DNA from: Allochromatium palmeri
GTDB lineage: Bacteria; Pseudomonadota; Gammaproteobacteria; Chromatiales; Chromatiaceae
Direction: 5' to 3'
Assembly: GCF_009720725.1 (NCBI RefSeq)
Contig: NZ_WNKT01000035.1
Location: forward strand, 1-41,581
DNA: 41,581 nt
A program made the translations under genes and the position numbers. The notes beneath the pieces were generated by a model. That model was given only the letters and a program-made list of their open reading frames with translations, searched no databases and had not been told where the DNA came from. Positions 7,915 to 16,365 of the stretch are shown piece by piece (the stretch's first letter is position 1; every line of letters starts with the position of its first letter).

Positions 7915-8925
7915 ATGAGCTGCGACGAAACCTTTACCGAATTCCTCACGCGCCGAGGTGTATCGCGCAGATCCTTCCTGGCTTTTTGCGCCACGACCGC
8001 CTCGGCGCTCGCCCTGCCCACCGAGGCGGCGCGACAACTGGCCGCCAATCTTGCGACAGCCAGGCGACCGAGCGTCATCTGGTTGTCCTTTCAAGAATGC
8101 ACCGGTTGCACCGAATCCTTGACCCGCTCCGGCACGCCGACGGTGGAGGCGCTGATCCTGGATCACCTCTCGCTGGACTATCATCACACCCTGCAGGCGG
8201 CCTCTGGAGCGGCGGCCGAGCAGGCGCGACGCGACGCCATGGCGGCCAACTACGGAAGCTATGTCCTCGTGGTCGATGGATCCATACCCACGGCAGACGG
8301 CGGGGTCTGGTCGACGATCGCCGGTGTCACCAACCTGGAGATGCTCCGCGAGACCATGGAAGGGGCCGCCCTGGTGATCGCGGTTGGAACCTGCGCCGCT
8401 TATGGCGGTATTCCAGCCGCCGCTGCGGTCACTGCGCCCCGCCTGAATCAGAGCGGGGCAAGCAGTGTCGGCGATTTGATGGATGCCGGCACCATTCCGT
8501 CACTCCCCCTCGTCAACGTGTCGGGCTGCCCGCCGGTCCCGGACGTGATTTCCGGCACCATCGCTTACTTCCTCGCCTACGGGTCATTGCCCGAGCTGGA
8601 CGATCAGAATCGCCCTCGGGCCTACTACGGCAAGACGGTGCATGATCAATGCCCGCGTCTCTCGCACTACCAAAATGGCGAGTTCGCCTTGGCCTTCGAC
8701 GATGAGGGAGCGCAAAAGGGGTACTGCCTCTACCTGCTGGGCTGCAAGGGACCGGAGACCTACAACGCCTGCCCAACGGTGCGCTGGAATCTCAATACCA
8801 GCTTTCCGATGCACTCAGGTCACGGGTGTCTCGGCTGCTCCGAGGCCGCGTTCTGGGATCGTGCCCTGGCGGCGGACGGCAGCGGATTCACTGGAAGCTG
8901 CTTCTACCCCGACATCCGCCCCTGA
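7915..8925 (+). CDS. NiFe hydrogenase small subunit, Tat-exported, no membrane anchor
   Basis: The protein has 336 residues. A twin-arginine signal (SRRSFLAF, residues 19-26) indicates folded export with the large subunit. Iron-sulfur cluster ligands are visible: ECTGC, GTCAAYGG and SGCPPVP for the proximal cluster, HDQC plus GYCLYLLGC for the distal one, and NACPTVRWN with GHGCLGCSEAAFW for the medial one. The proximal motif is the plain CxGC form, not the six-cysteine form of oxygen-tolerant enzymes. The protein stops shortly after the last cluster motif, so it lacks the C-terminal hydrophobic anchor found in HupS-type subunits; the enzyme should be soluble in the periplasm. It belongs to group 1, but the subgroup is not certain. 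The large subunit follows after 107 bases. Confidence 0.93.
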   Translation: MSCDETFTEFLTRRGVSRRSFLAFCATTASALALPTEAARQLAANLATARRPSVIWLSFQECTGCTESLTRSGTPTVEALILDHLSLDYHHTLQAASGAAAEQARRDAMAANYGSYVLVVDGSIPTADGGVWSTIAGVTNLEMLRETMEGAALVIAVGTCAAYGGIPAAAAVTAPRLNQSGASSVGDLMDAGTIPSLPLVNVSGCPPVPDVISGTIAYFLAYGSLPELDDQNRPRAYYGKTVHDQCPRLSHYQNGEFALAFDDEGAQKGYCLYLLGCKGPETYNACPTVRWNLNTSFPMHSGHGCLGCSEAAFWDRALAADGSGFTGSCFYPDIRP

Positions 8926-9032
8926 GTCGACGGGGCTCCTGACTTCCAACCGCGCCGCCCGATTGCGTCCACGGGCGCGCGTGCCCGCCAGGCGCAAGGC
9001 GCTGGGCGGTCGTCATCGAACGGAGAGAATCC

Positions 9033-10757
9033 ATGAGCACTATCGTCGTCGACCCGGTCACGCGCATCGAGGGTCATCTGCGTATCGAGGCGGAGACCGA
9101 GAACGGAATCATTTCCCGTGCCGCAAGCTCCGGCACCATGCTGCGTGGGATCGAAAATGTCCTCATCGGTCGCGACCCGCGCGATGCCTGGGCCATCGCT
9201 CAGCGTATCTGCGGGGTCTGTACCCTGGTCCACGGGATCGCCTCGGTGCGGGCAGTGGAAAACGCCCTGGCCTACCCCATTCCGCCCAACGCGGAGTTGA
9301 TCCGCAACCTGATGATCGGCGCCCAGTTCGTCCACGATCATGTCATGCACTTCTACCACCTGCACGCCCTGGACTGGGTGGACGTGGTCTCGGCCCTGGA
9401 CGCCGACCCGGAGGCGACCTCGGATCTGCAGAAGTGCCTGAGCCCCTGGCACAATTCGTCGCGGTCATACTTCGCGGATGTGAAAGAGCGCCTGAGCGGA
9501 TTCGTCGGCAGCGGTCAGCTCGGTATCTTCGCCAACGGCTATTGGGGGCATCCCGAGTACAAGCTTCCCCCGGAGCTGAACCTTCTGGCCTTCGCCCACT
9601 ATCTCGAAGCCCTCGACTGGCAGCGCAAGGCGTCTCGGCTGCATGCGCTCTTCGGCGGCAAGAACCCGCACCCGAACTTCATCGTTGGCGGCGCCCCCTG
9701 CGCGCTGGACGGCGAGTCAGGCGCGACCGCCCTGGATGCTCAGGGCCGCGCTTTGGTCGTGGAGGTCATTGCGGACATGCGTCGCTTCGTCGATGAGGTC
9801 TATGTCCCGGATACCCTGGCCATCGCGCGCTACTACAAGGATTGGGCCAGGCGCGGTGAGGGTGTTGGGAACTTCATGACCTACGGTGAGTTCCCTGACC
9901 CCTTCTTCGGAGCCGACGACACGAGCCGGCTCTTCGTCCCCCGTGGGGTCATTCTCAACCGGGATCTTTCCAACATCCATCCGGTGGATCTGGACGACGA
10001 GACTCAAGTGCAGGAGTACGTCAGTCACTCTTGGTACAACTACAGCGGCGGCCAGGAGCAACCGCTGCACCCCTATGCGGGCGAGACGCATCCCAATTAC
10101 ACGGGGCCCCAGCCGCCCTACGACAACCTCGCGATGGATCAGGCGTATTCCTGGCTCAAGTCGCCGCGCTGGAAGGGCAAACCGATGGAAGTCGGTCCCC
10201 TAGCGCGGGTGCTCATGCTCTATGCCTCCGGGCACGCCGAGACCCAGGCACTGGTGGACGGAACGCTCTCGCAACTCAAGCTGCCTCAGGGCGCGCTCTT
10301 CTCAACCCTCGGACGCATCGCCGCCCGCACCCTGGAGACCAAGCTGCTCGCCGACAAGATGTCGGTCTGGTACGACCAACTGCTGAGCAACCTCCAGGCG
10401 GGAGACAGGCGCACCCACAACGACGAGTTCTTCTATCCAGACACTTGGCCGACCAGTGCTCAGGGCGCCGGTTACACCGAGGCCCCACGCGGCGCTCTGG
10501 CTCACTGGGTCGTAATCGAGGACGGGCGCATCGCCAATTACCAAGCGGTGGTCCCCAGCACCTGGAACGCAGGGCCGCGGGATGCCCAGGGACAGGAGGG
10601 GCCTTATGAGGCCGCGCTGCGGGGGCATCGTATCCACGACGTTCAACAGCCGCTCGAGATCCTGCGCACCATCCACAGCTTCGACCCCTGTCTCGCTTGC
10701 GCGGTGCATCTGGTGGATCCGGATGGAGAGTCGCTGATGCGGGTCACGGTTACCTGA
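9033..10757 (+). CDS. NiFe hydrogenase large subunit
   Basis: The 574-residue catalytic subunit carries the NiFe(CN)2CO site. The N-terminal ligand pair is in RICGVCTLVHG (about residues 58-68) and the C-terminal pair in DPCLACAVH. Fifteen residues follow that final histidine, the usual propeptide removed by a maturation endopeptidase. VDPVTRIEGHL at the N-terminus is a second family signature. It has no signal peptide and would be co-exported with the small subunit. No maturation protease, Hyp genes, cytochrome b (HupC type) or Isp1/Isp2 genes lie in this cluster. The next gene in the same direction, 56 bases on, encodes a secreted multiheme-like protein that may be the electron partner. Confidence 0.95.
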   Translation: MSTIVVDPVTRIEGHLRIEAETENGIISRAASSGTMLRGIENVLIGRDPRDAWAIAQRICGVCTLVHGIASVRAVENALAYPIPPNAELIRNLMIGAQFVHDHVMHFYHLHALDWVDVVSALDADPEATSDLQKCLSPWHNSSRSYFADVKERLSGFVGSGQLGIFANGYWGHPEYKLPPELNLLAFAHYLEALDWQRKASRLHALFGGKNPHPNFIVGGAPCALDGESGATALDAQGRALVVEVIADMRRFVDEVYVPDTLAIARYYKDWARRGEGVGNFMTYGEFPDPFFGADDTSRLFVPRGVILNRDLSNIHPVDLDDETQVQEYVSHSWYNYSGGQEQPLHPYAGETHPNYTGPQPPYDNLAMDQAYSWLKSPRWKGKPMEVGPLARVLMLYASGHAETQALVDGTLSQLKLPQGALFSTLGRIAARTLETKLLADKMSVWYDQLLSNLQAGDRRTHNDEFFYPDTWPTSAQGAGYTEAPRGALAHWVVIEDGRIANYQAVVPSTWNAGPRDAQGQEGPYEAALRGHRIHDVQQPLEILRTIHSFDPCLACAVHLVDPDGESLMRVTVT

Positions 10758-10813
10758 ACCGCGTCCGGCATGGTCGGCGTGGTCTTGTGCTTTGACTATT
10801 TTCGAGACTCGAT

Positions 10814-12931
10814 ATGCCTCATTTAAAGATGCCCCATTCGATCAAGAAACCTTCGTGGGCGGTCCTGATGGTGCTGCTCTCAGTGTGCTCTGGATCCGGA
10901 CCAGCGGTGGCCAGAAGCGCTAACAACTACGGTCCAGCCGTCGACACTTATTGCCAAAACTTGGACGGATCTACCCCATTTGCGACTCAAGGCTGTCTGC
11001 TCTGCCACGTGAACTCGAGTTACTCGACTCCCAAGGGCAGCACCTGGGATTGGTATGGGAGCGGCAATTTCAGCCCCTTCTGCACCGGCCCTGTAGCTAA
11101 TCGCGTCCCTAACGGCACCATCACGAACCCGGCCTCCAACCAGCAGATTGCGGTTGGCGGCACCCTGATCTTCCAAGGTACGGGCTCGGATCCGGATGGC
11201 GACTCCCCACTGACCTATAGCTGGAACTTCGGCGTCTCCACTGCGACCGGCGCCGGCCCCCATGTGGTGTCTTATCCGAATGCAGGGATCTATACCACCA
11301 CCCTGACGGTCTCTGACGGCGCGCTCTCGGATCCGACCCCGGCGACCAGGACCATCAGTGTTCAGGCGGCATGCGCCGGTGCGGATGCTGACGGCGATGG
11401 CTACTATGCCAGCGGTGTCAACTGCGGCCCGCTGGATTGCAACGACAGCGATCCAGCCGTGAACCCTGGCGTCGTCGAGATCTGCGGGGACGGCATCGAC
11501 AACAACTGCGACGGCCTGGATGCCTCCTGCTCTGCGGCCTGTCTCGACAACGATGGCGATGGCTACAGCCCGGACGGCGGGATTTGCGGCCCCGAGGATT
11601 GTGACGATACCGACTCGAGCATCAATCCCGGCGCCATCGAGATCTGCGACGACCGTGTCGACAACGACTGTGACTGGGCCATGGATGAGAGCGACGAGGA
11701 ATGCAACGGTCGGGACTGTTTTGGCGAGAATTTCCCTGTCTCGGACCTCGGGCTGCTCATCAGTCGGGATCCCTCGCACGACCCCGCCGAGCCGCTCGAC
11801 GGACTCACCGTCTCCGGCGATATCTATGTCTTCATCCCTGATGTTTCGGGCACCATGGGGGTTCGCTATTACCTCGACGAAAGCCTTTACCGCAGCCTTT
11901 CCCGGGCGCCTTGGGACTTGGTGGATGGCGGGCAACCCTTCGACACCCGAGCCCTCGACAACGGTTGGCACTCGATCCGTGTTGAGGTCGACCTGAGTGG
12001 CCAAAGGACTGGTGATGACGACGACGACGATGATCGGGATGATGACAGTGATCGGAGCTACAGCCGCGAGCAAGACGATGACGGCGAGCGGAGTGCGAGG
12101 ACTCAGACGACCAACGCCAGCTTCCTGGTCGAGAATCTAGCCCAGAATCAGGCGCCAAGCTGTGCCATCGACGCCCCGGCCGACAATAGGACGATCAGTG
12201 AGGGCGAAGCCCTTGACTTCGCCGGGACAGGAGCGGATCCCGACGGCAACCTGCCCTTGACCTACGCCTGGAGCTTCGACGGGGCTGCCTCCGCTTCCGG
12301 TGCCGAGGATCCAGGCGCGGTGACCTTTAACCAGGCCGGCAGCTACCAGGTTAGCTTCGTGGTCACCGACAGCGCCGGTCTACCCTGCCCGGAGCCCGCC
12401 ACGCGATGGATTAGGGTCGAGGAGCAATCCGGCGAGGACGACTTTACCGCGCATGCCATCAGCACTCGCTATATCGAGGAAGGACACGAGGACGACTGGA
12501 AGCGTCGCTCTGATTTCTGCCGGACCTGCCATGGTGACGACCTCCGGGGAACCGCCGCGTCCACGACCTTTGCCGCCCGCGTCTGGCCCTCGAAAGATCG
12601 TCAGCCCGATGGCTCAAAGCTTAAGCACTATGCCAAGGGCGACATCGTCGGCTGTCTGGAGTGTCATCGGGCGCCGGAAGACGATGATGACGACGATCGA
12701 GATGACGATGATCAGCCTTCCACCTGTCCGCATGAGAGCACACTGAATTTGAACAGCCAAACCGTCGATGTTAGTCGAGATTTTAGAGCTTGTGACACGA
12801 TTGCAGCCGGTTCGCGATTTATTATTACATCGACCGGACAAGTCGTATTCGAGGCTGGAACACGCATTTACTTGCAACCTGGCTTTCAGGTACAGGCGGG
12901 CGGGCGCTTCACAGCACGGATTAATCCATAG
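10814..12931 (+). CDS. Secreted triheme c-type cytochrome with PKD and MopE-like metal-binding repeats
   Basis: The 705-residue protein starts with a signal peptide (about 1-34, AVA cleavage). Visible domains are: a first heme site CLLCH (61-65); a PKD domain (about 100-184); two MopE-type putative metal-binding repeats (191-236 and 244-294) with DGDGY, DCND and DNNCDG elements; an Ig-like domain (about 315-395); an Asp-rich linker (400-425); a second PKD domain (450-536); heme sites CRTCH (569-573) and CLECH (614-618); a second Asp-rich linker (622-633); and a C-terminal beta-repeat domain (about 643-703). Its place behind a soluble hydrogenase suggests it accepts electrons from it or holds it at the cell surface; this is inference. 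The ATG at 10829 (Met6) is an alternative start. I know no characterised homologue of the full architecture. Confidence 0.8.
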   Translation: MPHLKMPHSIKKPSWAVLMVLLSVCSGSGPAVARSANNYGPAVDTYCQNLDGSTPFATQGCLLCHVNSSYSTPKGSTWDWYGSGNFSPFCTGPVANRVPNGTITNPASNQQIAVGGTLIFQGTGSDPDGDSPLTYSWNFGVSTATGAGPHVVSYPNAGIYTTTLTVSDGALSDPTPATRTISVQAACAGADADGDGYYASGVNCGPLDCNDSDPAVNPGVVEICGDGIDNNCDGLDASCSAACLDNDGDGYSPDGGICGPEDCDDTDSSINPGAIEICDDRVDNDCDWAMDESDEECNGRDCFGENFPVSDLGLLISRDPSHDPAEPLDGLTVSGDIYVFIPDVSGTMGVRYYLDESLYRSLSRAPWDLVDGGQPFDTRALDNGWHSIRVEVDLSGQRTGDDDDDDDRDDDSDRSYSREQDDDGERSARTQTTNASFLVENLAQNQAPSCAIDAPADNRTISEGEALDFAGTGADPDGNLPLTYAWSFDGAASASGAEDPGAVTFNQAGSYQVSFVVTDSAGLPCPEPATRWIRVEEQSGEDDFTAHAISTRYIEEGHEDDWKRRSDFCRTCHGDDLRGTAASTTFAARVWPSKDRQPDGSKLKHYAKGDIVGCLECHRAPEDDDDDDRDDDDQPSTCPHESTLNLNSQTVDVSRDFRACDTIAAGSRFIITSTGQVVFEAGTRIYLQPGFQVQAGGRFTARINP

Positions 12932-12956
12932 TTGTTGCGTCCCGTGTGATTATGTG

Positions 12957-13492
12957 CCGCGAAGGAGCTATCCGTTGTTCCTCGCCCGCGAGGTGCGCCA
13001 GCGACTTGTCAAGGAGCTTGAGAGCCAGCCGGCGCGTCGCGGTGAGCGCGAACTGGTGCGCTGGACACACGCGGAGTTGGCCGCCGAAGCCATTGAACGC
13101 GGGATCGTGACGTCGATTTCCGCCGACTCCGTTGGGCGCTTCCTGCGTGAGGTCGACATCAAGCCTCATCATGTGCGTGGTTGGCTCAACACGCCGCGCG
13201 ATGAACAGTTCGATGAGAAGTGTCATGATGTCTGCGAGACCTACCGCCTGGCCCCCGAGCGGGCCAAGCAGGGCATCGAGACCCGGAGATCGCCTACTTC
13301 GATGTGGTCACCGGTCGCGTCTCCTACCACCTCGGCCCCACGCGCACCGAAGTGGATTTTGCCACCTGGTTGGCCACGATGCTGGCCGAGCGTGGTCCAC
13401 ACACGGCCTGGCATCTGATCATGGATAACCTCAACATCCATTGCTCGGAGTCGCTGGTGCGCCTGGTGGCTGAACACTGTGGACTCAGAGAC
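12957..13492 (+). pseudogene. IS630-family transposase remnant with internal deletion and frame change
   Basis: The first part, in one frame, carries an IS630 N-terminal helix-turn-helix region (WTHAELAAEAIERGI, SISADSVGRFLREV, then RGWLNTPRDEQF). After about position 13280 homology resumes in another frame with YFDVVTGRVSYHLGPTRTEV and WHLIMDNLNIHCSESLVRL. The segment that should carry the first catalytic aspartate (the DEMTGIQALER-type region) is missing, and the C-terminus with the last acidic residue is absent. It therefore cannot encode an active transposase. It lies between the hydrogenase-associated cytochrome and the hydrolase gene and overlaps the hydrolase 3' end in antisense. Confidence 0.8.
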
Positions 13493-14157
13493 TGTAGTAA
13501 CTTCTCAATAAGTCGCGGCAGCCTTGGCTGAGAATATCCGTTAGAGTACCCCATCGCTTCCCCAATCGTTTCCCGTACATTGTCCAGCCGCTGGAACCGA
13601 CCGGACTGCAGGGCGCGCAGCAGCGCCAAGCCCTGCGGCCAGGGACCGAATCCCGAGTCGACATTGATGTGTCCGGCCTCGCCGATGTCGATCACCGTGC
13701 TGCCCCAGAGTCCGGCCCAGTGCTCGACCGTCTCCAGACGCATCCAGGGATCGTTGCGGCTGGCCACCACCAGGCTGGGGAAGGGCAGGGGCGTGAACGG
13801 CAGATCGGCGGCCAGCGAGCGCCGGCTGTTGCGCCGTGTCCCGGTACGCACGCCGTGCGACGAGAAGCGTTGCGGGTCGGCCGGGGCCACCAGCAGCGCA
13901 CCGGCGATGCGCCCGGCCAGTCCGACCCCGGCGCTCACCGCCGTGAGGCAGCCGAAGCTGTGCGCGACCAGCCACACCGGGTCGGGCGCGTCGAGGATCG
14001 AACGCCGCGCCGCCTCGGTCCAGCGGCTCAGGATGGGCGATTCCCAGTCGATGCCCGAAACGCGACGCGCGCCGGGCAGCCGCTCCTGCATCCAGGTCTG
14101 CCAGTGCGCCGGACCGCTGCCGTGATAGCCGGGGAGGATGAGCGTGGTCTGGTGCAT
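13324..14157 (-). CDS. RBBP9/YdeN-type alpha/beta hydrolase with IS-derived C-terminal extension
   Basis: The frame encodes 277 residues. The first 200 or so form a small serine hydrolase of the RBBP9/YdeN family: PGYHGSGPAHWQ at the N-terminus, nucleophile in VAHSFGCL, acid in SRNDPW and base in EAGHINVDSGFGPW. Family members usually end near residue 200. Here the frame continues about 75 residues, and from about residue 222 it is translated from the antisense strand of the IS630 remnant. The native stop appears to have been lost to the insertion. The start lies two bases after the end of the EAL gene stop codon region, so the two genes form an operon. The substrate is unknown; esterase activity is typical. 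Confidence 0.78.
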   Translation of the reverse strand: MHQTTLILPGYHGSGPAHWQTWMQERLPGARRVSGIDWESPILSRWTEAARRSILDAPDPVWLVAHSFGCLTAVSAGVGLAGRIAGALLVAPADPQRFSSHGVRTGTRRNSRRSLAADLPFTPLPFPSLVVASRNDPWMRLETVEHWAGLWGSTVIDIGEAGHINVDSGFGPWPQGLALLRALQSGRFQRLDNVRETIGEAMGYSNGYSQPRLPRLIEKLLQSLSPQCSATRRTSDSEQWMLRLSMIRCQAVCGPRSASIVANQVAKSTSVRVGPRW

Positions 14158-14158
14158 G

Positions 14159-14980
14159 TCAGGACGCCTCCCGGACGCGCAGGTTCGCGACCGCGTGAAA
14201 CAATTCGCCCTCGACCAGCTCGGCCCCCAGCGCCTGGGCGCGCTCCAGGGCCTCGGGCGTATCGATGCGCTCGACCCAGAGACCGATGCTGTGGCCCTGG
14301 GCCTGACGGCTCCAGTCCAACACCCCCTCCTGATCGTGACGCCAGATGTAGGGCGGCACGTCGGTCGCGACCCAACTCACACCGAGTTCGCGCAGTCCAG
14401 TCCAGTCCGTGTCATCGAGCGCCGATCGGGTCGCCAGCAGCCGATAGCCGTGACGCACGAAGCTGCGCGCCGCCGCTTGCACATGCGGATCCTGCTGGAG
14501 CGCGCGGCCGTTCAGGCGCAGCACGACCTGATTGGGTTCGAGTCCAAGGCGGTGGAGCAATTCCTGGAACACCTGGCCATGCTGTTCGGACAGGGCGCTG
14601 AGATGGCGCAGATGCACCCCGAGCACCAGCCAGGCGTCGGCATCACGGTCCTCGCTCAGATGATGCAGGGCATGGAAGGTGCGCAGAAAACGATCGAGGA
14701 AGAGTACGTCTGCGGCGTCCCAGGCATGGACGTAGAGCGCCTCCGGTTTCATTGGGTGCCCGCGACTGCTCTCGACCCGCAGCTGTGCGCTGTAGGCCGC
14801 CACCGCGCCATCGCCGGTCCGCACCACGGGCACCTGATGGGGTGTCAGTCGAAAGCCCGCGATACCCGCGCTGAGTCGGCCCTGGCGGTAGCGGAAGCCC
14901 GCCTGCTCGCGCAAGCGCGCGGTCGGGTGCAGTTGATGCAAGCGGTCGTTGAGATAGTCGACAACAGTGGTCAGCGGCAT
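14159..14980 (-). CDS. Degenerate EAL-domain protein
   Basis: This 273-residue protein has the overall pattern of an EAL domain, recognisable near the end in VERIDTPEALERAQALGAELVEGELF. The catalytic signatures of c-di-GMP phosphodiesterases are missing. The ExLxR position reads AAYSAQLRV, and the metal-binding glutamate, DD and lysine motifs cannot be found. It is therefore more likely a c-di-GMP receptor or protein-interaction module than an enzyme. No receiver, PAS, GGDEF or membrane part is present. The alpha/beta hydrolase gene begins one base after its stop, so the pair should be co-translated. Upstream lies an AT-rich stretch (15070-15120) that could hold its promoter and also carries the ackA terminator. 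Confidence 0.7.
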   Translation of the reverse strand: MPLTTVVDYLNDRLHQLHPTARLREQAGFRYRQGRLSAGIAGFRLTPHQVPVVRTGDGAVAAYSAQLRVESSRGHPMKPEALYVHAWDAADVLFLDRFLRTFHALHHLSEDRDADAWLVLGVHLRHLSALSEQHGQVFQELLHRLGLEPNQVVLRLNGRALQQDPHVQAAARSFVRHGYRLLATRSALDDTDWTGLRELGVSWVATDVPPYIWRHDQEGVLDWSRQAQGHSIGLWVERIDTPEALERAQALGAELVEGELFHAVANLRVREAS

Positions 14981-15113
14981 GGCCGGCCTCCCTCGATGAA
15001 TGCGCCTGGGGAACCGCCACAGGGCGGATCGGGATGATTCGAGGGATGGACGATAGCGCCGCCGGAAGGTGACGTAAAAGAATATGAAATGCTTTTTTTA
15101 TACGATTTGAGAA

Positions 15114-15151
15114 TAAAAAAAGGCGCGCGGCGGAAGAGATCGCCGCGCGCC
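15114..15151 (-). terminator. Rho-independent terminator after ackA
   Basis: A perfect 11-bp GC-rich stem (15122-15132 with 15141-15151) has an 8-base loop and, reading on the minus strand, is followed by a run of seven T. It begins 11 bases after the ackA stop and closes the fabI-pta-ackA operon. Confidence 0.92.
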
Positions 15152-15162
15152 GAAGGGATGGA

Positions 15163-16365
15163 TCAGTCAGGATCCATGCAAAGGCAACGGGTGTGATGCG
15201 CGATCATGCGCTCCTCGTCGGTTGGGATGATCCAGGCACCGACCCGACTGGCCTCGGTGCTGATCCGGGTGGAATGGGTCGCATTGGCGGCCGGGTCCAG
15301 CTCCAGGCCGAGCCAGGCGCACCCGGCCGCGACCGCCGCGCGGATCGGCGCGGCGTGCTCGCCGATGCCGGCAGTGAACACCAGATGATCGAGTCCGCCT
15401 AGCACCGCCGCCAGCGCCCCGATCTCGCGCACCAGACGATGCACGAAGAGTTCGATCGCCGCGCGCGCGCCGTCCTCGCGGCTGTCGAGCAGCACGCGCA
15501 TGTCGGCACTGAGTCCGGAGACGCCGAGCAGGCCGGATTCGTGATAGAGCAGCCGCGCGACCTGTTCCGGCGTCAGTCCCTCCTGTTGCAGCAGATGCAG
15601 CACCACGCCCGGATCCAGATAGCCGCAGCGCGTCCCCATCGGTAGCCCGTCCAGGGTAGTGAAGCCCATGCTGGAGGCGATACTGGCCCCATCGCGCGTG
15701 GCGCACAGACTGGCCCCATTGCCCAGATGGGCCATCACCACCCGTCCGGTCTCGGCACGCCCGAGCTGCCGGGCCAGACGCCGGCTGACGTACTCGTAGG
15801 ACAGGCCGTGGAAGCCATAGCGGACGATGCCGGACTCGCTCAGTCGCTGCGGCAGCGCGTAAGCCTGCGCAACCCAGGACTGGCCGCTATGGAAGCTGGT
15901 GTCGAAGCAGGCGACCTGCGGCAGTTCGGGACGCAGCGACGCCAGCAGACGCGCTGGCGCCAGACTGTGGGGCTGATGCAGGGGCGCCAGCGGGGTCAGG
16001 GCTTCGAGTCGGGTCAGGGTCGGGGCATCGAGCCGCACCGGCTGACGATAATCGCGTCCGCCATGCACCACGCGATGACCGACGGCCGCGATCCGCTCGA
16101 AACCGGCCTGTCCCTCCAGCCAGGCGAGCAGCCGTTGCAGCGCAGCGGCCTGGTCGAAGACCCTATCGGTCGCAAGCGCCTCGTCGGTCAGGGTGGCGCC
16201 GGCCCCATCGCGGATCAGCAGATGGGGTCGGGCACCGCCGAGGCCGGAGAAATGCCCCCGGGCGCGCAGGGCGAGGGCGTCCGGTTCGGCCTCGGCGCCC
16301 GGCGTGAAGACGGCAAACTTGAGGCTCGACGACCCGTTATTGATGACCAGCAACTCGCCGCTCAT
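15163..16365 (-). CDS. ackA: Acetate kinase
   Basis: This 400-residue cytoplasmic enzyme interconverts acetyl phosphate plus ADP with acetate plus ATP. The N-terminal signature VINNGSSSLKF, the GHRVVHGG motif, the second signature VACFDTSFH, then RYGFHGLSYEYV, HLGNGASL and the GMxT-type GFTTLDGLPMGTRCG are all present and intact. The start ATG overlaps the stop of the upstream pta gene by four bases (ATGA), implying translational coupling. A terminator follows directly. With Pta it would supply or consume acetyl phosphate during acetate assimilation or fermentation of storage compounds. Confidence 0.96.
   Translation of the reverse strand: MSGELLVINNGSSSLKFAVFTPGAEAEPDALALRARGHFSGLGGARPHLLIRDGAGATLTDEALATDRVFDQAAALQRLLAWLEGQAGFERIAAVGHRVVHGGRDYRQPVRLDAPTLTRLEALTPLAPLHQPHSLAPARLLASLRPELPQVACFDTSFHSGQSWVAQAYALPQRLSESGIVRYGFHGLSYEYVSRRLARQLGRAETGRVVMAHLGNGASLCATRDGASIASSMGFTTLDGLPMGTRCGYLDPGVVLHLLQQEGLTPEQVARLLYHESGLLGVSGLSADMRVLLDSREDGARAAIELFVHRLVREIGALAAVLGGLDHLVFTAGIGEHAAPIRAAVAAGCAWLGLELDPAANATHSTRISTEASRVGAWIIPTDEERMIAHHTRCLCMDPD

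Noticed and set aside
12000-12065. GAY-repeat tract that looks like a microsatellite
   Set aside because: It encodes the Asp-rich linker of the cytochrome, with a similar tract at 12678-12715; explained by coding.
10880-12073. 397-codon open frame antisense to the triheme protein gene
   Set aside because: Its Val/Ile/Ala-rich repeats are the mirror of Asp/Gly/Asn-rich coding sequence, not a real protein.
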